This document shows, in pieces, positions 19,479 to 28,850 of a DNA stretch of 31,232 nucleotides. Numbering within the stretch: position 1 is the first letter of the stretch; each line of letters opens with the position of its first letter. Position numbers and translations under genes: made by a program. The notes below the pieces were generated by a model, which was not told the DNA's origin, did not search any database, and worked only from the letters and a program-made list of their open reading frames with translations. Source of the DNA: Coemansia sp. RSA 922 (taxonomy: Eukaryota > Kickxellomycota > Kickxellomycetes > Kickxellales > Kickxellaceae); contig JANBQS010000124.1 in assembly GCA_027577415.1 (NCBI GenBank), forward strand, positions 1 through 31,232. Reading direction: 5' to 3'.

Positions 19479-21172
19479 ATGTTCAATCATGTATCGCTTG
19501 CTCAAGCTCTTCCCGTAGATGTTCTACGTTCAATTCTAAAGTGGGTAACACTAGAAAAGAGGTCAGTTTTGTCTGAAGATAGTGGCGAACTGACCCATCT
19601 AAGAGAGTTGCTGAAAGTTAATTCAAGTTGGCGACAGGTAGCCCTGGAGTTTCTGTGGAGAAAGCTTGAGTTTGATCTAACGACCAATGAAGTGCATCTC
19701 AAACGCCCTGACTGGGTCAAATGGAACTCTCTTCCGCCAAATGCAGCAAATTTGGTAAAGGAGATTCATGTACTTGTCCCTATGCCTCGTATTGTTAGTG
19801 GACTTGCTCACAAACTTCTTGATGACTATATCGGTGACACAAGATGCCTTCCCTTAGCAAAGAAACTTCATGTCATAATATCAGGTTATAACAGGCAGAA
19901 ATTTGATCCTAATGATAAGGAGATGGCTATGGCAAATGCCCTTGAGTTTGCCAAGCTGCTCAGGTCATTTACTCCAGTAGTAGCAATGGTAAATATGGAA
20001 TGTGGCAAAGGATTTGCCCAAAGAACTAATTACAATGACAATCATGGTGGCAACAGTTTGGAAGAAAAATACTGGCGATACTTGCTAAAGAGCTTTATGC
20101 TAACACGACACAAAGAAATCTTGGTCTGTTTAGAATTAACGTTGGTAATATATTGACTATTGACCATATCCCACTGCTTACCTCACTTAATCTAATTTGT
20201 TGGAATATGCCAGAGGTGGAACTGGCTTGCATGCACAAATCAGCCAGCACACTTCGACGCTTGATTATCGAAATACGTGATGCCAACAAACTGATCTACA
20301 ATGCGAATGGTGAAGCTGTTATATACCCTAATTTGTTGCATTTGGATCTAAGCGCGTGTGATCACAGCCTTCCTAATGCATATCCAATGGCAGCAGAAAC
20401 AGCACCATTTCCTATGTTGAGAATTTTAAGATTGGGTGTGACATATCCATTTCATGATGACGTGCTGTTCCGAGGCAACTCGGCTACTCTGGAATATCTG
20501 AACTTTAGATTAGACGGCGAAACTCTTGCCAGACTTGGTTGAGGATGGATTTTTGAAAGCAAGGCCTTGCAGCACGTAATTGTCGGAGAGACATTCACAA
20601 ATATGGGCGCCCCATTTGGTACTGAGACTGAAACAAACAAGTTCTTCAATTGTTTGGTGCGCTCTGCTAAAAGATTGACTGCATTAGAAACAAGAATAGC
20701 CAAGGTTTGCATAACAGCTGCGCAACATGGCCAAGGGTTCCAGAATATCAAAGTATTTGAAGTGTGTAGATATGGTCTTTCAGTTTATGATATGTTAAGC
20801 CTATTGAAGGCACTTCCAGCCCTTGTTGAGCTTAGAAGTAGCATCTGTGGACGGGGCTTTGAGCTTGGGAATATTTCAGCTGAAGAACTGCCCGACCATA
20901 TAGCTTCTACTTATTGCAATGTAGGAAGGAATTTGCAGGTTTGGAGACTGAATTCTCACTACTGCCAATACACACCCGCAACTATTGACTATATATTGCT
21001 ATTGGCACTGGTGTGTCCCAATATTTGGCGGATACATTTAAGGCTTGACGGTATTCAAGACTATCATACCACGATTGCCAACGCTCTCAACAGTCAACAG
21101 TTTAGCAAGTACGCACCTTAACTCAACAGACTTTTTGATATTGTTCACGAGTACAGCAGTGTTGGACAATGA
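19479..21172 (+). pseudogene. F-box-like protein pseudogene, array copy 1
   Basis: This is a full-length but broken relative of the two intact genes that follow. The first 195 codons are open (MFNHVSLAQALPVDVLRSIL...), including the F-box-like N-terminus. Alignment with copy 3 shows three disabling changes. One A is missing from a poly-A run at 20065-20069, shifting the frame. A TGA replaces the expected codon at 20540-20542. A TAA (21119-21121) replaces CAG near the C-terminus. The old stop has also changed, so that frame runs to 21172. Between the lesions the frame still matches copy 3 closely (TIDHIPLLTSL, ITAAQHGQGFQNIKVFEV), so inactivation seems recent. It is more similar to copy 3 than to copy 2. 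No GT-AG intron was found that explains the breaks. Confidence 0.85.
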
Positions 21173-21586
21173 TTGAATGTGATAATATAGTTCTTAAAAG
21201 AACATACATTACTAACACTTTAGAAATCAACTTTGTTTGAGCTACATTTTACTTCTCAATAGTCCTTAAGAATACATTCCTTCTTTTTAGCTAGCCTTTA
21301 AAATTGATAATTACAATTTCCGTTTATGGAAAAGGGGATTACGTCATCGTTTCTCCCTCTATTGTTTTCTTTGTGTTCTTTGTGTTCTTTGTGTCCTTTG
21401 TTTCCTTTGCCCGGCTTTGGCCACAATCTTGTTGCAAAAGCATCCAAAGAATTGAACGACCTAGGGAGAAAAGGTATTGAGGGTATTGCATTCCATTCCT
21501 TTTCTGCTTCATTCACTCCCAACCACATTTTTTGTCACCAAGCTATCCATCTTACAACACAATCCCACTAGCCTTTATTAGCCACC
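21122..21586. other. Spacer between F-box copies 1 and 2
   Basis: The spacer is homologous to 23270-23658: both contain tatagttctt, catacatta, tttgtttgagctacattt and ggaaaggggatta in the same order. It should hold the 3' region of copy 1 and the promoter of copy 2. A 9-bp tandem repeat (ctttgtgtt) lies at 21367-21409. No gene is seen. Confidence 0.7.
21367..21409. repeat. Short tandem repeat, ~9-bp unit ctttgtgtt
   Basis: About four to five units of ctttgtgtt, the last two diverged (ctttgtgtc, ctttgtttc), sit about 180 bp upstream of the copy 2 start. The corresponding region of copy 3 lacks the expansion. Confidence 0.75.
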
Positions 21587-23257
21587 ATGTCCAACAATTT
21601 GTCGCCTGCTCAAGCACTTCCTGAAGTTGTTCTACGCTCAATCCTTCAGTGGGTAACACTAGAAAAGAGGTCGCCATTGCATGGAAATAGTTGCCAATTG
21701 GAAAATCTGAAGCAGTTGCTGGCCGTGAGTTTAAGTTGGCGACAGATAGCCCTGGAAAATCTGTGGCGAGAACTAAACCTTGACATTAACCACAAGACAA
21801 ACAAAGTGCGCCTTAACTGTCCAAGATGGGTAAAGTATAATTGGTTGCCAACTAATGCCGCCAACTTTGTTAGAGAGATTCATATAAGCGCTACTATGCC
21901 CAGTATTGCTAGTGGGGTTGCTCACAAATGCCTTGATGACTATATTGAAGATACCAAATCCTTTCCATTAGGCAGCAAGCTCACTGTCAGTGTATCAGAC
22001 TACAAAAGCTACTTTGTCGATGGTAAAGACGTGGCTATTGCTAATACACTTGAGTTTGCTAAACTACTAAAATCAATGGCCCCAACAGCAACTACAGTAA
22101 AGGTAATAAATAGTGGCGAGTATATTGATAATATGTATGGCAAGCATAGTCATATCCGTGTATTTTATGGAGAAATACTGGAGACCCTTGCAAGTGTGCT
22201 TTATGCCAACACAAAACATGCATATCTCAAATTGTGTGACATCGGGATTAATAACTTATCAACCATTAACTGCATTCCATCACTTTCGCGGCTTAGCATA
22301 GACTGCGAGGGACCATTAGACATGCATGCAATCCTGGTGCACAAGTCTGCAAACACACTTCAGTATTTAAATATTCATATTGATATTGCCAACAGGCTAA
22401 TTTATGATTCAAATGGTGATGCTGTGGTATACCCGAATATGCAGTACCTGTTACTTTTTTCATCTCGTAGCCGCTCTACTACAAAAGCGCTGTCATCAAC
22501 TGTTGCATCATTCCCTGCGTTAAGAGCTTTGAAAGTGGATAGTTTGTATCCATTTGCTGATGACGTGTTATTCCGAGGTAACTCTGCAACTCTGGAGTAT
22601 CTAGGATTATGCTTAGACTACAACACTCTTGCCATGCTTGGTAGATATCAAGTGTTTAAAGGCAAGCATAAGCTTTTGCGGAACGTAAATATTCATAATC
22701 TCTTTTATGGTGAGGATACCTCTGCTAATCCTAAAGTTGACATAAACAAGATTTTGAATCACTTGGTTAGTGCTGCTATAAGATTGACAGTGTCCGATCC
22801 CGGAGTATCTAGGGGTTGCATAACAGCAGCACAACATGGCCAGGGGTTCCAGAACATTAAAGTGTTTAACGTACGTATATATAGTGTAACGTTCTTTGAG
22901 GCTTTAAGCATATTGAAAGCTCTTCCCGCCCTTGTCGAGTTTAGTAGTGGCATTGATGGCTTCGGACCCGAGCTTGAGGATATTGCCTCCAAAGATCTGC
23001 CCAACCACATAGTCTCCACATATTGTAATGCGGGAAAGAACCTACAAGTTTGGCGCATGACGTCCTTTAATAGATGGCATGCTGACCAACACATAGATTA
23101 TGTGTTGCTTCTTGCCCTTGTCAGTCCAAAGCTTGCCCGGATAGAAATGTCAAATATAATTAAAGATTTTCCTTCAAGAGTTGCGAAAGCGTTGAAGAGC
23201 AGCCCATATCGCAAGTATGCATCTCAGCTTAATAGGGTGACTGGTACTATTCAATAG
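21587..23257 (+). CDS. F-box-like protein, array copy 2
   Basis: The intact 556-aa protein begins MSNNLSPAQALPEVVLRSILQWV and has an F-box-like first 60 residues. The pattern is LP..VLRSIL, then LK.LL.VS.SWRQIALENLWREL, the usual hydrophobic/Trp spacing of fungal F-box domains. The rest is about 490 residues with regularly spaced leucines (for example LSRLSIDCEGPL, FPALRALKVDSLYPF, NSATLEYLGLCLD), consistent with degenerate leucine-rich-repeat-like helices and strands. Such proteins usually act as substrate adaptors for SCF ubiquitin ligases; the substrate cannot be inferred. The family was not matched to a named protein and looks like a lineage-expanded set. The start follows a leader shared by all three copies (ttagccaccatg). 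Confidence 0.75.
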   Translation: MSNNLSPAQALPEVVLRSILQWVTLEKRSPLHGNSCQLENLKQLLAVSLSWRQIALENLWRELNLDINHKTNKVRLNCPRWVKYNWLPTNAANFVREIHISATMPSIASGVAHKCLDDYIEDTKSFPLGSKLTVSVSDYKSYFVDGKDVAIANTLEFAKLLKSMAPTATTVKVINSGEYIDNMYGKHSHIRVFYGEILETLASVLYANTKHAYLKLCDIGINNLSTINCIPSLSRLSIDCEGPLDMHAILVHKSANTLQYLNIHIDIANRLIYDSNGDAVVYPNMQYLLLFSSRSRSTTKALSSTVASFPALRALKVDSLYPFADDVLFRGNSATLEYLGLCLDYNTLAMLGRYQVFKGKHKLLRNVNIHNLFYGEDTSANPKVDINKILNHLVSAAIRLTVSDPGVSRGCITAAQHGQGFQNIKVFNVRIYSVTFFEALSILKALPALVEFSSGIDGFGPELEDIASKDLPNHIVSTYCNAGKNLQVWRMTSFNRWHADQHIDYVLLLALVSPKLARIEMSNIIKDFPSRVAKALKSSPYRKYASQLNRVTGTIQ

Positions 23258-23658
23258 TAAAGCAGTGATAGAGATAGGAGAACATGATCATATAGTTCTT
23301 TTTAGGGCATACATTACCAATGCTTTTCCATACTTTGTTTGAGCTACATTTCACTTTAGAATAGTTCTTAAGAATATATTCTTACTTTTCAACAAGCCTT
23401 TACAATTGATATTTGTAATTGTCATTCGTGGGAAAGGGGATTATGTCAGTCCTTTCCCTCTCTGTCTACTTTTTAGAGCAGTGTGCAAAGGCTTTCAACT
23501 GCGGCCAAAAGAGAAATGGAAAGCTTGCAGTAAAAGCGATTCTGGCTTTTCCGGTATTCCTTTTTCTTCCTCTGCTCCATTTGCAACCATTTTTATTTTT
23601 TATTTTTCACCAATCTATCCAACTTTTATAACATTTCCATTAACCTTTTTTAGCCACT
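23258..23658. promoter_or_regulatory. Spacer and promoter of F-box copy 3
   Basis: This 401-bp spacer repeats the copy 1-copy 2 spacer in its left half and the copy 1 leader in its right half (23500-23658 against 19327-19478). Conserved non-coding blocks include aagcttgcagtaaaagcgat and ctgctccatttgcaaccatt, which suggests a shared promoter. Confidence 0.65.
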
Positions 23659-25344
23659 ATGTCCAACCACGTATCGCCAGCTCAATCTCTTTCCGTAGAC
23701 GTTCTACGTTCGATTATAAAGTGGGTAGTAAATGAGCAAAGGTCGAGCTTGTCTGGGGATAGTTACAAGCTGACCCATTTAAAGGGGTTGCTGGAAGTTA
23801 ATTCAGCTTGGCGACAGGTAGCCCTTGAATGCCTGTGGAGAAAGCTTGACCTTGATATTGATCTGATGACAAACAAAGTGCGTCTTAACTGTCCAATCTG
23901 GGTAATGCATAATTGGTTGCCAATTAATGCAGCAAATATTGTAAGGGAGATTCGTGTAAAAGTTCCCATGTCAGGAATTGTTAGTGGAGTTGCTCACAAA
24001 CTTTTGGTTAATTACATGGGAAACACAAGATGCCTTCCCTTAGTAAAGAAACTTTATGTCGAAATAGCAGAATACGACAGGAAGAAATTAGGTCCTATTG
24101 ATATGGAGATGGCCATGGCAAATGCCCTTGAGTTTGCCAAGCTACTCAAGTCATTTGCTCAAGTAGCGGCAATGGTAAATATGGAATGTGGCAGAGGATT
24201 TCCTAAAAGTTCTAATGACCATGAAGATAATGATAGAGATAGAGATTTGAAAGAAAAAATGCTGCCTATACTTGCTAAAGAACTTTATTCTAACACGAAA
24301 CAGGCAAATCTTGGTCTGTTTACAATGGGCGTTGGTAATTTATCGACTATTGACCATATCCCTCTGCTTACCTCTCTTACTCTATTTTGTGAAAACTTTT
24401 CACATGCCGAACTCGCTTGCATACACAAGTCAGCTAGTACACTTCAACGCTTGATTATCGAAATACTTGATGCCAACAAGCTAATCTACAATGCGGATGG
24501 TGAAGCTGCTATTTATCCAAACTTGCAGCATCTAAAGATAAAAGCTGCTGACCCTTATATTCCAAGCGCAAATACAAGTGTAATTAAAACAGTACCATTT
24601 CCTGTTTTAAGAGCTTTACAGCTACATATGACATATCCATTTCATGATGATATTTTGTTCCGAGGCAACTATGACACCCTAGAGTATCTGAGATTACACT
24701 TTGGCAATGAAACATTTGTCAGACTTAATCAAGCACAAGTATTTGAAAACAAACATAAGGTCTTACGGCATATATGTTTGAGTGAATCATATTACTGGGG
24801 AGGTGACCCTGCAGGCAATGAAGCCAGTACAAACAAGTTTTTAAATAATTTGGTGCGTACTGCTACTAACCTAACGGTATTAGAAGCAGGTATAACCGAG
24901 GCTATTATAACAGCTGCGCAGAGTGGTCAAGGGTTTCAGAATATTAGCGTGTTTGAAGTACGTTTGAATGGTCTATCTGTTTGTGATACGTTACTCGTAT
25001 TACAGGCGCTTCCAGCTCTTGAAAAACTTTTAAGTGGTATTACGGATTTGGGACCAGAGCTTGAAAACATTTCATCTGAGGAGCTGCCTGACTATGTTAC
25101 TTCCACATATAACAATGTGGGAAAGAATTTGCAGGTTTGGAGATTGTCTTCTCCCAACTACACTACTGTGACGATTGATCATATCTTGCTATTGGCACTG
25201 GTATGTCCCAATCTTTGGCGGATTCAATTAGCGCCTGGATCCATTGACGATTATCATAGCAAGCTTGCTAATGCTCTGGAGAGTGGTCCATATAGCAAGT
25301 ACGCACCTCAGCTCAACAGATTTTTAGACATTGTTCGCGAGTAA
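23659..25344 (+). CDS. F-box-like protein, array copy 3
   Basis: The intact 561-aa protein begins MSNHVSPAQSLSVDVLRSIIKWV and is colinear with copy 2 and with the pseudogene copy 1. The F-box-like N-terminus (about residues 8-60) contains LLEVNSAWRQVALECLWRKL. The remainder is Leu-rich and repeat-like, with shared blocks NAANIVREI, ALEFAKLL, TIDHIPLLTSLTLFC, HDDILFRGNYDTLEYL, AQSGQGFQNISVFEV and ALPALEKLLSGI. An SCF-adaptor role is inferred from the F-box-like domain only. The gene ends at a TAA that copy 1 has lost. Copies 1 and 3 share both leader and coding similarity beyond copy 2, pointing to duplication or gene conversion between non-adjacent members. Confidence 0.75.
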   Translation: MSNHVSPAQSLSVDVLRSIIKWVVNEQRSSLSGDSYKLTHLKGLLEVNSAWRQVALECLWRKLDLDIDLMTNKVRLNCPIWVMHNWLPINAANIVREIRVKVPMSGIVSGVAHKLLVNYMGNTRCLPLVKKLYVEIAEYDRKKLGPIDMEMAMANALEFAKLLKSFAQVAAMVNMECGRGFPKSSNDHEDNDRDRDLKEKMLPILAKELYSNTKQANLGLFTMGVGNLSTIDHIPLLTSLTLFCENFSHAELACIHKSASTLQRLIIEILDANKLIYNADGEAAIYPNLQHLKIKAADPYIPSANTSVIKTVPFPVLRALQLHMTYPFHDDILFRGNYDTLEYLRLHFGNETFVRLNQAQVFENKHKVLRHICLSESYYWGGDPAGNEASTNKFLNNLVRTATNLTVLEAGITEAIITAAQSGQGFQNISVFEVRLNGLSVCDTLLVLQALPALEKLLSGITDLGPELENISSEELPDYVTSTYNNVGKNLQVWRLSSPNYTTVTIDHILLLALVCPNLWRIQLAPGSIDDYHSKLANALESGPYSKYAPQLNRFLDIVRE

Positions 25345-25469
25345 AGTGGTGTTGAGTAGGAAATAGTTTGTCAATTGTTTTTAAAGTGAGATGTTTGTTT
25401 TACCAAACGAATTCAAGCTAGCTTTTGTTACACACACATAATAAACATGTTAATGAAAAAAGAATATGT

Positions 25470-26465
25470 TTATTTTGATTTCTTCTGGCGCTTGTGAGCT
25501 TTGCTAACGACTTGAGAGTTAGCAAGGGGCACACATGGAATTAAACGACTGGTTTTCATCTGGTAAGCGCGGTACAAGGGGTATTTAGTCAAAGTAATGG
25601 ACTCTGTCAATCCAACAGAAGCCCACATTAGAGCGATAAGGCAGGCAGGGCCAGACAAGAAGAGACAGGCAGTTGGCATCCACGAATCGTCAGCAGCAGT
25701 AACGAAAAACACCATAGTAGACCAAAAGGCTTGCTCACAGAACAAATTAGGATGACGACTGAATCGCCAAAGACCAGAGTAGACAAATCCAGCCTCTACT
25801 TCGGCCTTACGACTCGCCGCATACTCCTTATTGGGCTCAGCATCCAGAACGCCGGGACGCTTCAAGCGCTGCAATTCGAATTGCTGCTGATCAGCGATCG
25901 CCTCAGCCACCAACAGCGCAGCCATTGTCACCACCAGCGCGATTTGACTGATTGACCATGGTCTTTCCTCTCCATTGCTACTCGCAATAATCTGGCGTAC
26001 TGGAATAGAGATCTGGTACACGAGGCCGAGCTGGAAAAAGGATATAAAACCAAGGTTGAATATCTCCCAAGCCACAAAGCGAACCACTCCATGTGCACCC
26101 AGTATGCGGTCAAAGGACTTGGCTACATGAGCCCAAGGATAGTCCTGAGCGCCGATATCAAAGTCCCCGCGACGAATAGCGTTGTAAGTTAGACGCAGAG
26201 ACCACACAACTACTAATACAGCTGCAGCAATGGCCTTGGTATCCAATAGGGCGTATCCATGTAGGTAAACCCATTGAGTGACAAGCATCAATGGGAACAG
26301 GGACCAGAGACGGTCGACTATCGAGAAGTTGCGGCATCTACCGCCACCGAGGGGTATAAAAGTAAGAAACCAGGAAAGACCGACCGAAGCCCAGAAAAAC
26401 TGGCGGACTGAGGAGAACTCCTCACCGCACGGATATGAATTGTACACTTTGCTAAAGACATCCAT
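25470..26465 (-). CDS. DUF1295 membrane protein (steroid 5-alpha-reductase-like fold)
   Basis: The ATG at 26463-26465 (MDVFSKVYNSYPC) gives 331 aa; an in-frame extension to 26540 lies in likely promoter sequence. The protein is a multi-pass membrane protein of the DUF1295 family, related to steroid 5-alpha reductases and isoprenylcysteine methyltransferases. Diagnostic features are IVDRLWSLFPL near the N-terminus, W...RLTYNAIRRGDFDIGAQDYPW (about 95-117), ADQQQFELQRLKRPG, and the C-terminal FSRHPNLFCEQAFW motif followed by LTKYPLYRAYQMKTSRLIP. Six to seven helices are visible. The family is thought to be NADPH-dependent reductases or methyltransferases in the ER or mitochondrial membrane, but the substrate is unknown. 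It converges on F-box copy 3 with 125 bp between stops. Confidence 0.85.
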   Translation of the reverse strand: MDVFSKVYNSYPCGEEFSSVRQFFWASVGLSWFLTFIPLGGGRCRNFSIVDRLWSLFPLMLVTQWVYLHGYALLDTKAIAAAVLVVVWSLRLTYNAIRRGDFDIGAQDYPWAHVAKSFDRILGAHGVVRFVAWEIFNLGFISFFQLGLVYQISIPVRQIIASSNGEERPWSISQIALVVTMAALLVAEAIADQQQFELQRLKRPGVLDAEPNKEYAASRKAEVEAGFVYSGLWRFSRHPNLFCEQAFWSTMVFFVTAADDSWMPTACLFLSGPACLIALMWASVGLTESITLTKYPLYRAYQMKTSRLIPCVPLANSQVVSKAHKRQKKSK

Positions 26466-26777
26466 AGTAATACGAGAATAAAAATCCAAAAATATAAAGT
26501 TGACAAGGGAGTAGAAAACAAAAAAGGAAACCAAAAACAATTGACAACAGAGAGAAGTAAGAGGGGATTCCAGGATTTCGGGTTATGCGCATGACAGTTG
26601 ACTTTATGACAAGGAGGATTAGGGTGAGGGGAATAGAAAAGTTGTCAGTTGACTTTGAAACACGTGTTGATTAAATCAATTCGAGACTTGGTCTACACCG
26701 CCATCTGGCAATAAAAAAATAATTTCTGACTTCTCGACAAGACGACAGTCACATTTTTTGTTAATTACGTTACTACT
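26466..26777. promoter_or_regulatory. Divergent promoter, DUF1295 gene / small secreted peptide
   Basis: Two copies of CAGTTGACTTT (26595-26605 and 26646-26656) lie on the plus strand, followed by a CACGTG hexamer near 26661. A related CAGTTGATT occurs at 28608 upstream of OST1. CAGTTG is a Myb-type core, but a specific factor is not established here. Confidence 0.4.
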
Positions 26778-26906
26778 ATGAAGACGATATTATTGCTACT
26801 ATTAGTTCTGGCGCTATCCACTGACGCTGCCACGGTTACTTGGAAGGACCCGCTATGTCCAACTCCAGACCCACATAACGTGTGGTGTGCAGGACTAGGA
26901 CCTTGA
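26778..26906 (+). CDS. Small secreted peptide with a cysteine pair, 42 aa
   Basis: An ATG-to-TGA frame encodes 42 residues. Residues 1-18 (MKTILLLLLVLALSTDAA) form a textbook signal peptide: a basic N-terminus, a run of Leu/Ile/Val, and small residues at the cleavage site. The predicted mature part is 24 residues (TVTWKDPLCPTPDPHNVWC followed by AGLGP). It has two cysteines nine residues apart that could form one disulfide loop, two tryptophans, and a Pro-rich middle. Nothing matched a known family. The gene lies between the DUF1295 promoter and the OST1 stop, with 32 bp between its stop and that of OST1. It has its own upstream region. It could be a secreted signal, a pheromone-like peptide or a chance ORF; the signal peptide argues against chance. 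Confidence 0.55.
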   Translation: MKTILLLLLVLALSTDAATVTWKDPLCPTPDPHNVWCAGLGP

Positions 26907-26938
26907 AAAATCATAAAGTACTAAATATATTGAATTAC

Positions 26939-28426
26939 TTAATCAGCTTTACCAGCAGCAGCCTGCTTTTTCGCAGCCTTAGATGCTGTGTTTGAGGGCT
27001 TCTTAGCAGAAGATGTAAGGCCATACTGCATGCGGCTGGCAGTAGAGGCCAGCATAAACACCATAAACAAGGCAGCAGCGACGACCGCTGGCTTCATCCA
27101 CAGAGTCAGGGGCGCATACGAGTAAGAGACCAAAATATGGCGGGAGGACATCGCAGGGGCGATATTCTCGTGCTTAATGACGATGACGGTGCGGCCAACC
27201 GAGTCGAAATAGTATTTCGTCGGCTGCAGCAGCGCCTGGCCAGCGAATGGCAGTTTGACGTCGATGTCACGTGCGCCCTCAGGCAGCGTCACTCGGAGCT
27301 CGTAGGCGCGGACCACGGTGTTCTGAGCATTGGCCATGGCCACGGTCAGCTCGCCCTCCTGCGAGGCACAGCCGGCCAGTGAGCCGATGAACGGAAGTCT
27401 CAGCAGATGTCTGGGCTGAGCCGAGGATAATTTCAAATAGCGATCGAGTGGCACGCTGTATCCATGCCACCACGTGTAGTTCCAGCCGCCTGGCATTGGA
27501 TACCTCGGACGCAGCTGCAGGACCTTGAATGGCTCTTCTCCCTTGCGGCGGCCACTGACGGCAGAGGTGGAGACATTGCCAATCTCATCGACAAAGTACA
27601 TTTCGCGAGCGTCGGCAGGCACTTTAACCAACAGAGTTTTGACGAGGTTGTCGCGGCGCTTCATATACTTGGACACCATTTGATCGACTTTGTCAAACCC
27701 GCCAGACAATTCAGGCCCACGGTTACGCAGCGCGTAGTGTTCGAGTACATTGAGGTCGTTGGCCCAGTGGCTGACAAAGTACTCGCGCCTATGGGTTACC
27801 GCCTCCATCTGCTCCTTGTTGTCCTTGAATCCGACCTCCACACGCGAGCTTTTTTCCGTCGTGTAAGGCCCGAATACCACCGAGTGACGTCCGTCCTTCG
27901 CAGCATCCAATGGAGTGAACCGCAAAACGTCGCCACGAGTTTTCACCACAGTCTTTTGCTTGCGCGTCGGATATACTGACGCAACCAGTGACTGGTCTTC
28001 CCACAACCACGACTGGTCTTCAGACTGCCCAACTGATTTTGGTCGGGGTTCAACCAAACTAACAAACAAATAGTCAATATTGAGACTTAGTTTCTCGCCT
28101 GGCTGCAACCCACGTCGCAGGGTAGCACGGTACAACTGAGTATTGCCCGAAATACTCTCCTTAGTGACGTCCAGCTCCTCACCACTCTTACGCTCATGCA
28201 CGCTCACTTGCGACAGTTTCGGAGCTTTGTCCATGGGTACGGATATAGTGTAGGTCTTGTATATTTTGCTATCGTGTTCGTTCTGTACTACTACGCCGAC
28301 TTGCTCACGAACAAAAGGTAGTCCTTGTAAATCCACCGTACGGATTACATTCGTATTAACTAGCCCCTTCGCGGACACTACGTAAAGCCACGGAAGGAGT
28401 ACGCTTAAAACCCCGACTAGTCGCAT
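26939..28426 (-). CDS. OST1: Oligosaccharyltransferase subunit Ost1/ribophorin I
   Basis: The ATG at 28424-28426 gives 495 aa starting with a signal peptide (MRLVGVLSVLLPWLYVVSAKG); the frame extends 73 codons further but without signal character. Ost1 is a type I membrane subunit of the ER complex that transfers the glycan to Asn-X-Ser/Thr. The lumenal part shows the ribophorin pattern NTNVIRTVDLQ near the start, Y.Y..LV.P.P, VVFGPY and REYFVSHWAN. The block GGWNYTWWHGYSVPL and LRLPFIGSL lie further on. One transmembrane helix near the C-terminus (about 448-468) precedes a short Lys/Ala-rich tail. Length is close to the yeast protein (476 aa). It is part of the same ER glycan route as GTB1 in this window. 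Confidence 0.93.
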   Translation of the reverse strand: MRLVGVLSVLLPWLYVVSAKGLVNTNVIRTVDLQGLPFVREQVGVVVQNEHDSKIYKTYTISVPMDKAPKLSQVSVHERKSGEELDVTKESISGNTQLYRATLRRGLQPGEKLSLNIDYLFVSLVEPRPKSVGQSEDQSWLWEDQSLVASVYPTRKQKTVVKTRGDVLRFTPLDAAKDGRHSVVFGPYTTEKSSRVEVGFKDNKEQMEAVTHRREYFVSHWANDLNVLEHYALRNRGPELSGGFDKVDQMVSKYMKRRDNLVKTLLVKVPADAREMYFVDEIGNVSTSAVSGRRKGEEPFKVLQLRPRYPMPGGWNYTWWHGYSVPLDRYLKLSSAQPRHLLRLPFIGSLAGCASQEGELTVAMANAQNTVVRAYELRVTLPEGARDIDVKLPFAGQALLQPTKYYFDSVGRTVIVIKHENIAPAMSSRHILVSYSYAPLTLWMKPAVVAAALFMVFMLASTASRMQYGLTSSAKKPSNTASKAAKKQAAAGKAD

Positions 28427-28642
28427 CTCTATTTTTTTCTTTTGTTCAATTGCCAAGCAAAATAAATAAAAATAACAACAAAATGCAACAAGAAAAGAAA
28501 AATAATGAGCTTGAATTGAACGCGTCACTTGGTTTGTGTATACTTTTGGAGCCGAACCGTATATCTGAGCCGAGCCACATAAGACGATAGCAATCTTCAA
28601 TCGATGACAGTTGATTGTTACAAAAACGTAGGGGGTGAGGGT

Positions 28643-28850
28643 CATGCTGACTGACGCTCAGTCAATTGTTGCAACTCGTGGCTGGCTGAAGCCCCAGTCA
28701 ATAGCTACAAACTCGTGGGACCTGTTGATAGTTGTAAAAAAAAAACTCGTGGCTTGGCTTGCTGACAATCCAAGTCGATAGCTATACCCTTTCATGCTGA
28801 TGGCCTCTCAGTCAATAGTTTTTGCAGCTCATGGCTGACTAAGCAGTTGG
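28643..28850. repeat. Degenerate tandem repeat around CAGTCAATAG...ACTCGTGGCT
   Basis: Four to five imperfect units of about 35-55 bp share cagtcaatagctacaaactc followed by gtggctggct-like sequence. The outer two (28643-28692 and 28793-28845) both begin catgctga, include ctcagtcaat and end with tggctgactaa or ggctgaag. The block lies about 220 bp upstream of OST1. Confidence 0.6.

Noticed and set aside
19502..19720. Short minus-strand frames over the F-box array (also 21646-21864, 22759-23094, 23763-23969)
   Set aside because: They recur at the same place in each paralogue only because the sense sequence is conserved; no independent coding sign.
28427..28645. In-frame N-terminal extension of OST1
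   Set aside because: The signal peptide starts at 28426; the extension is low-complexity promoter translation.
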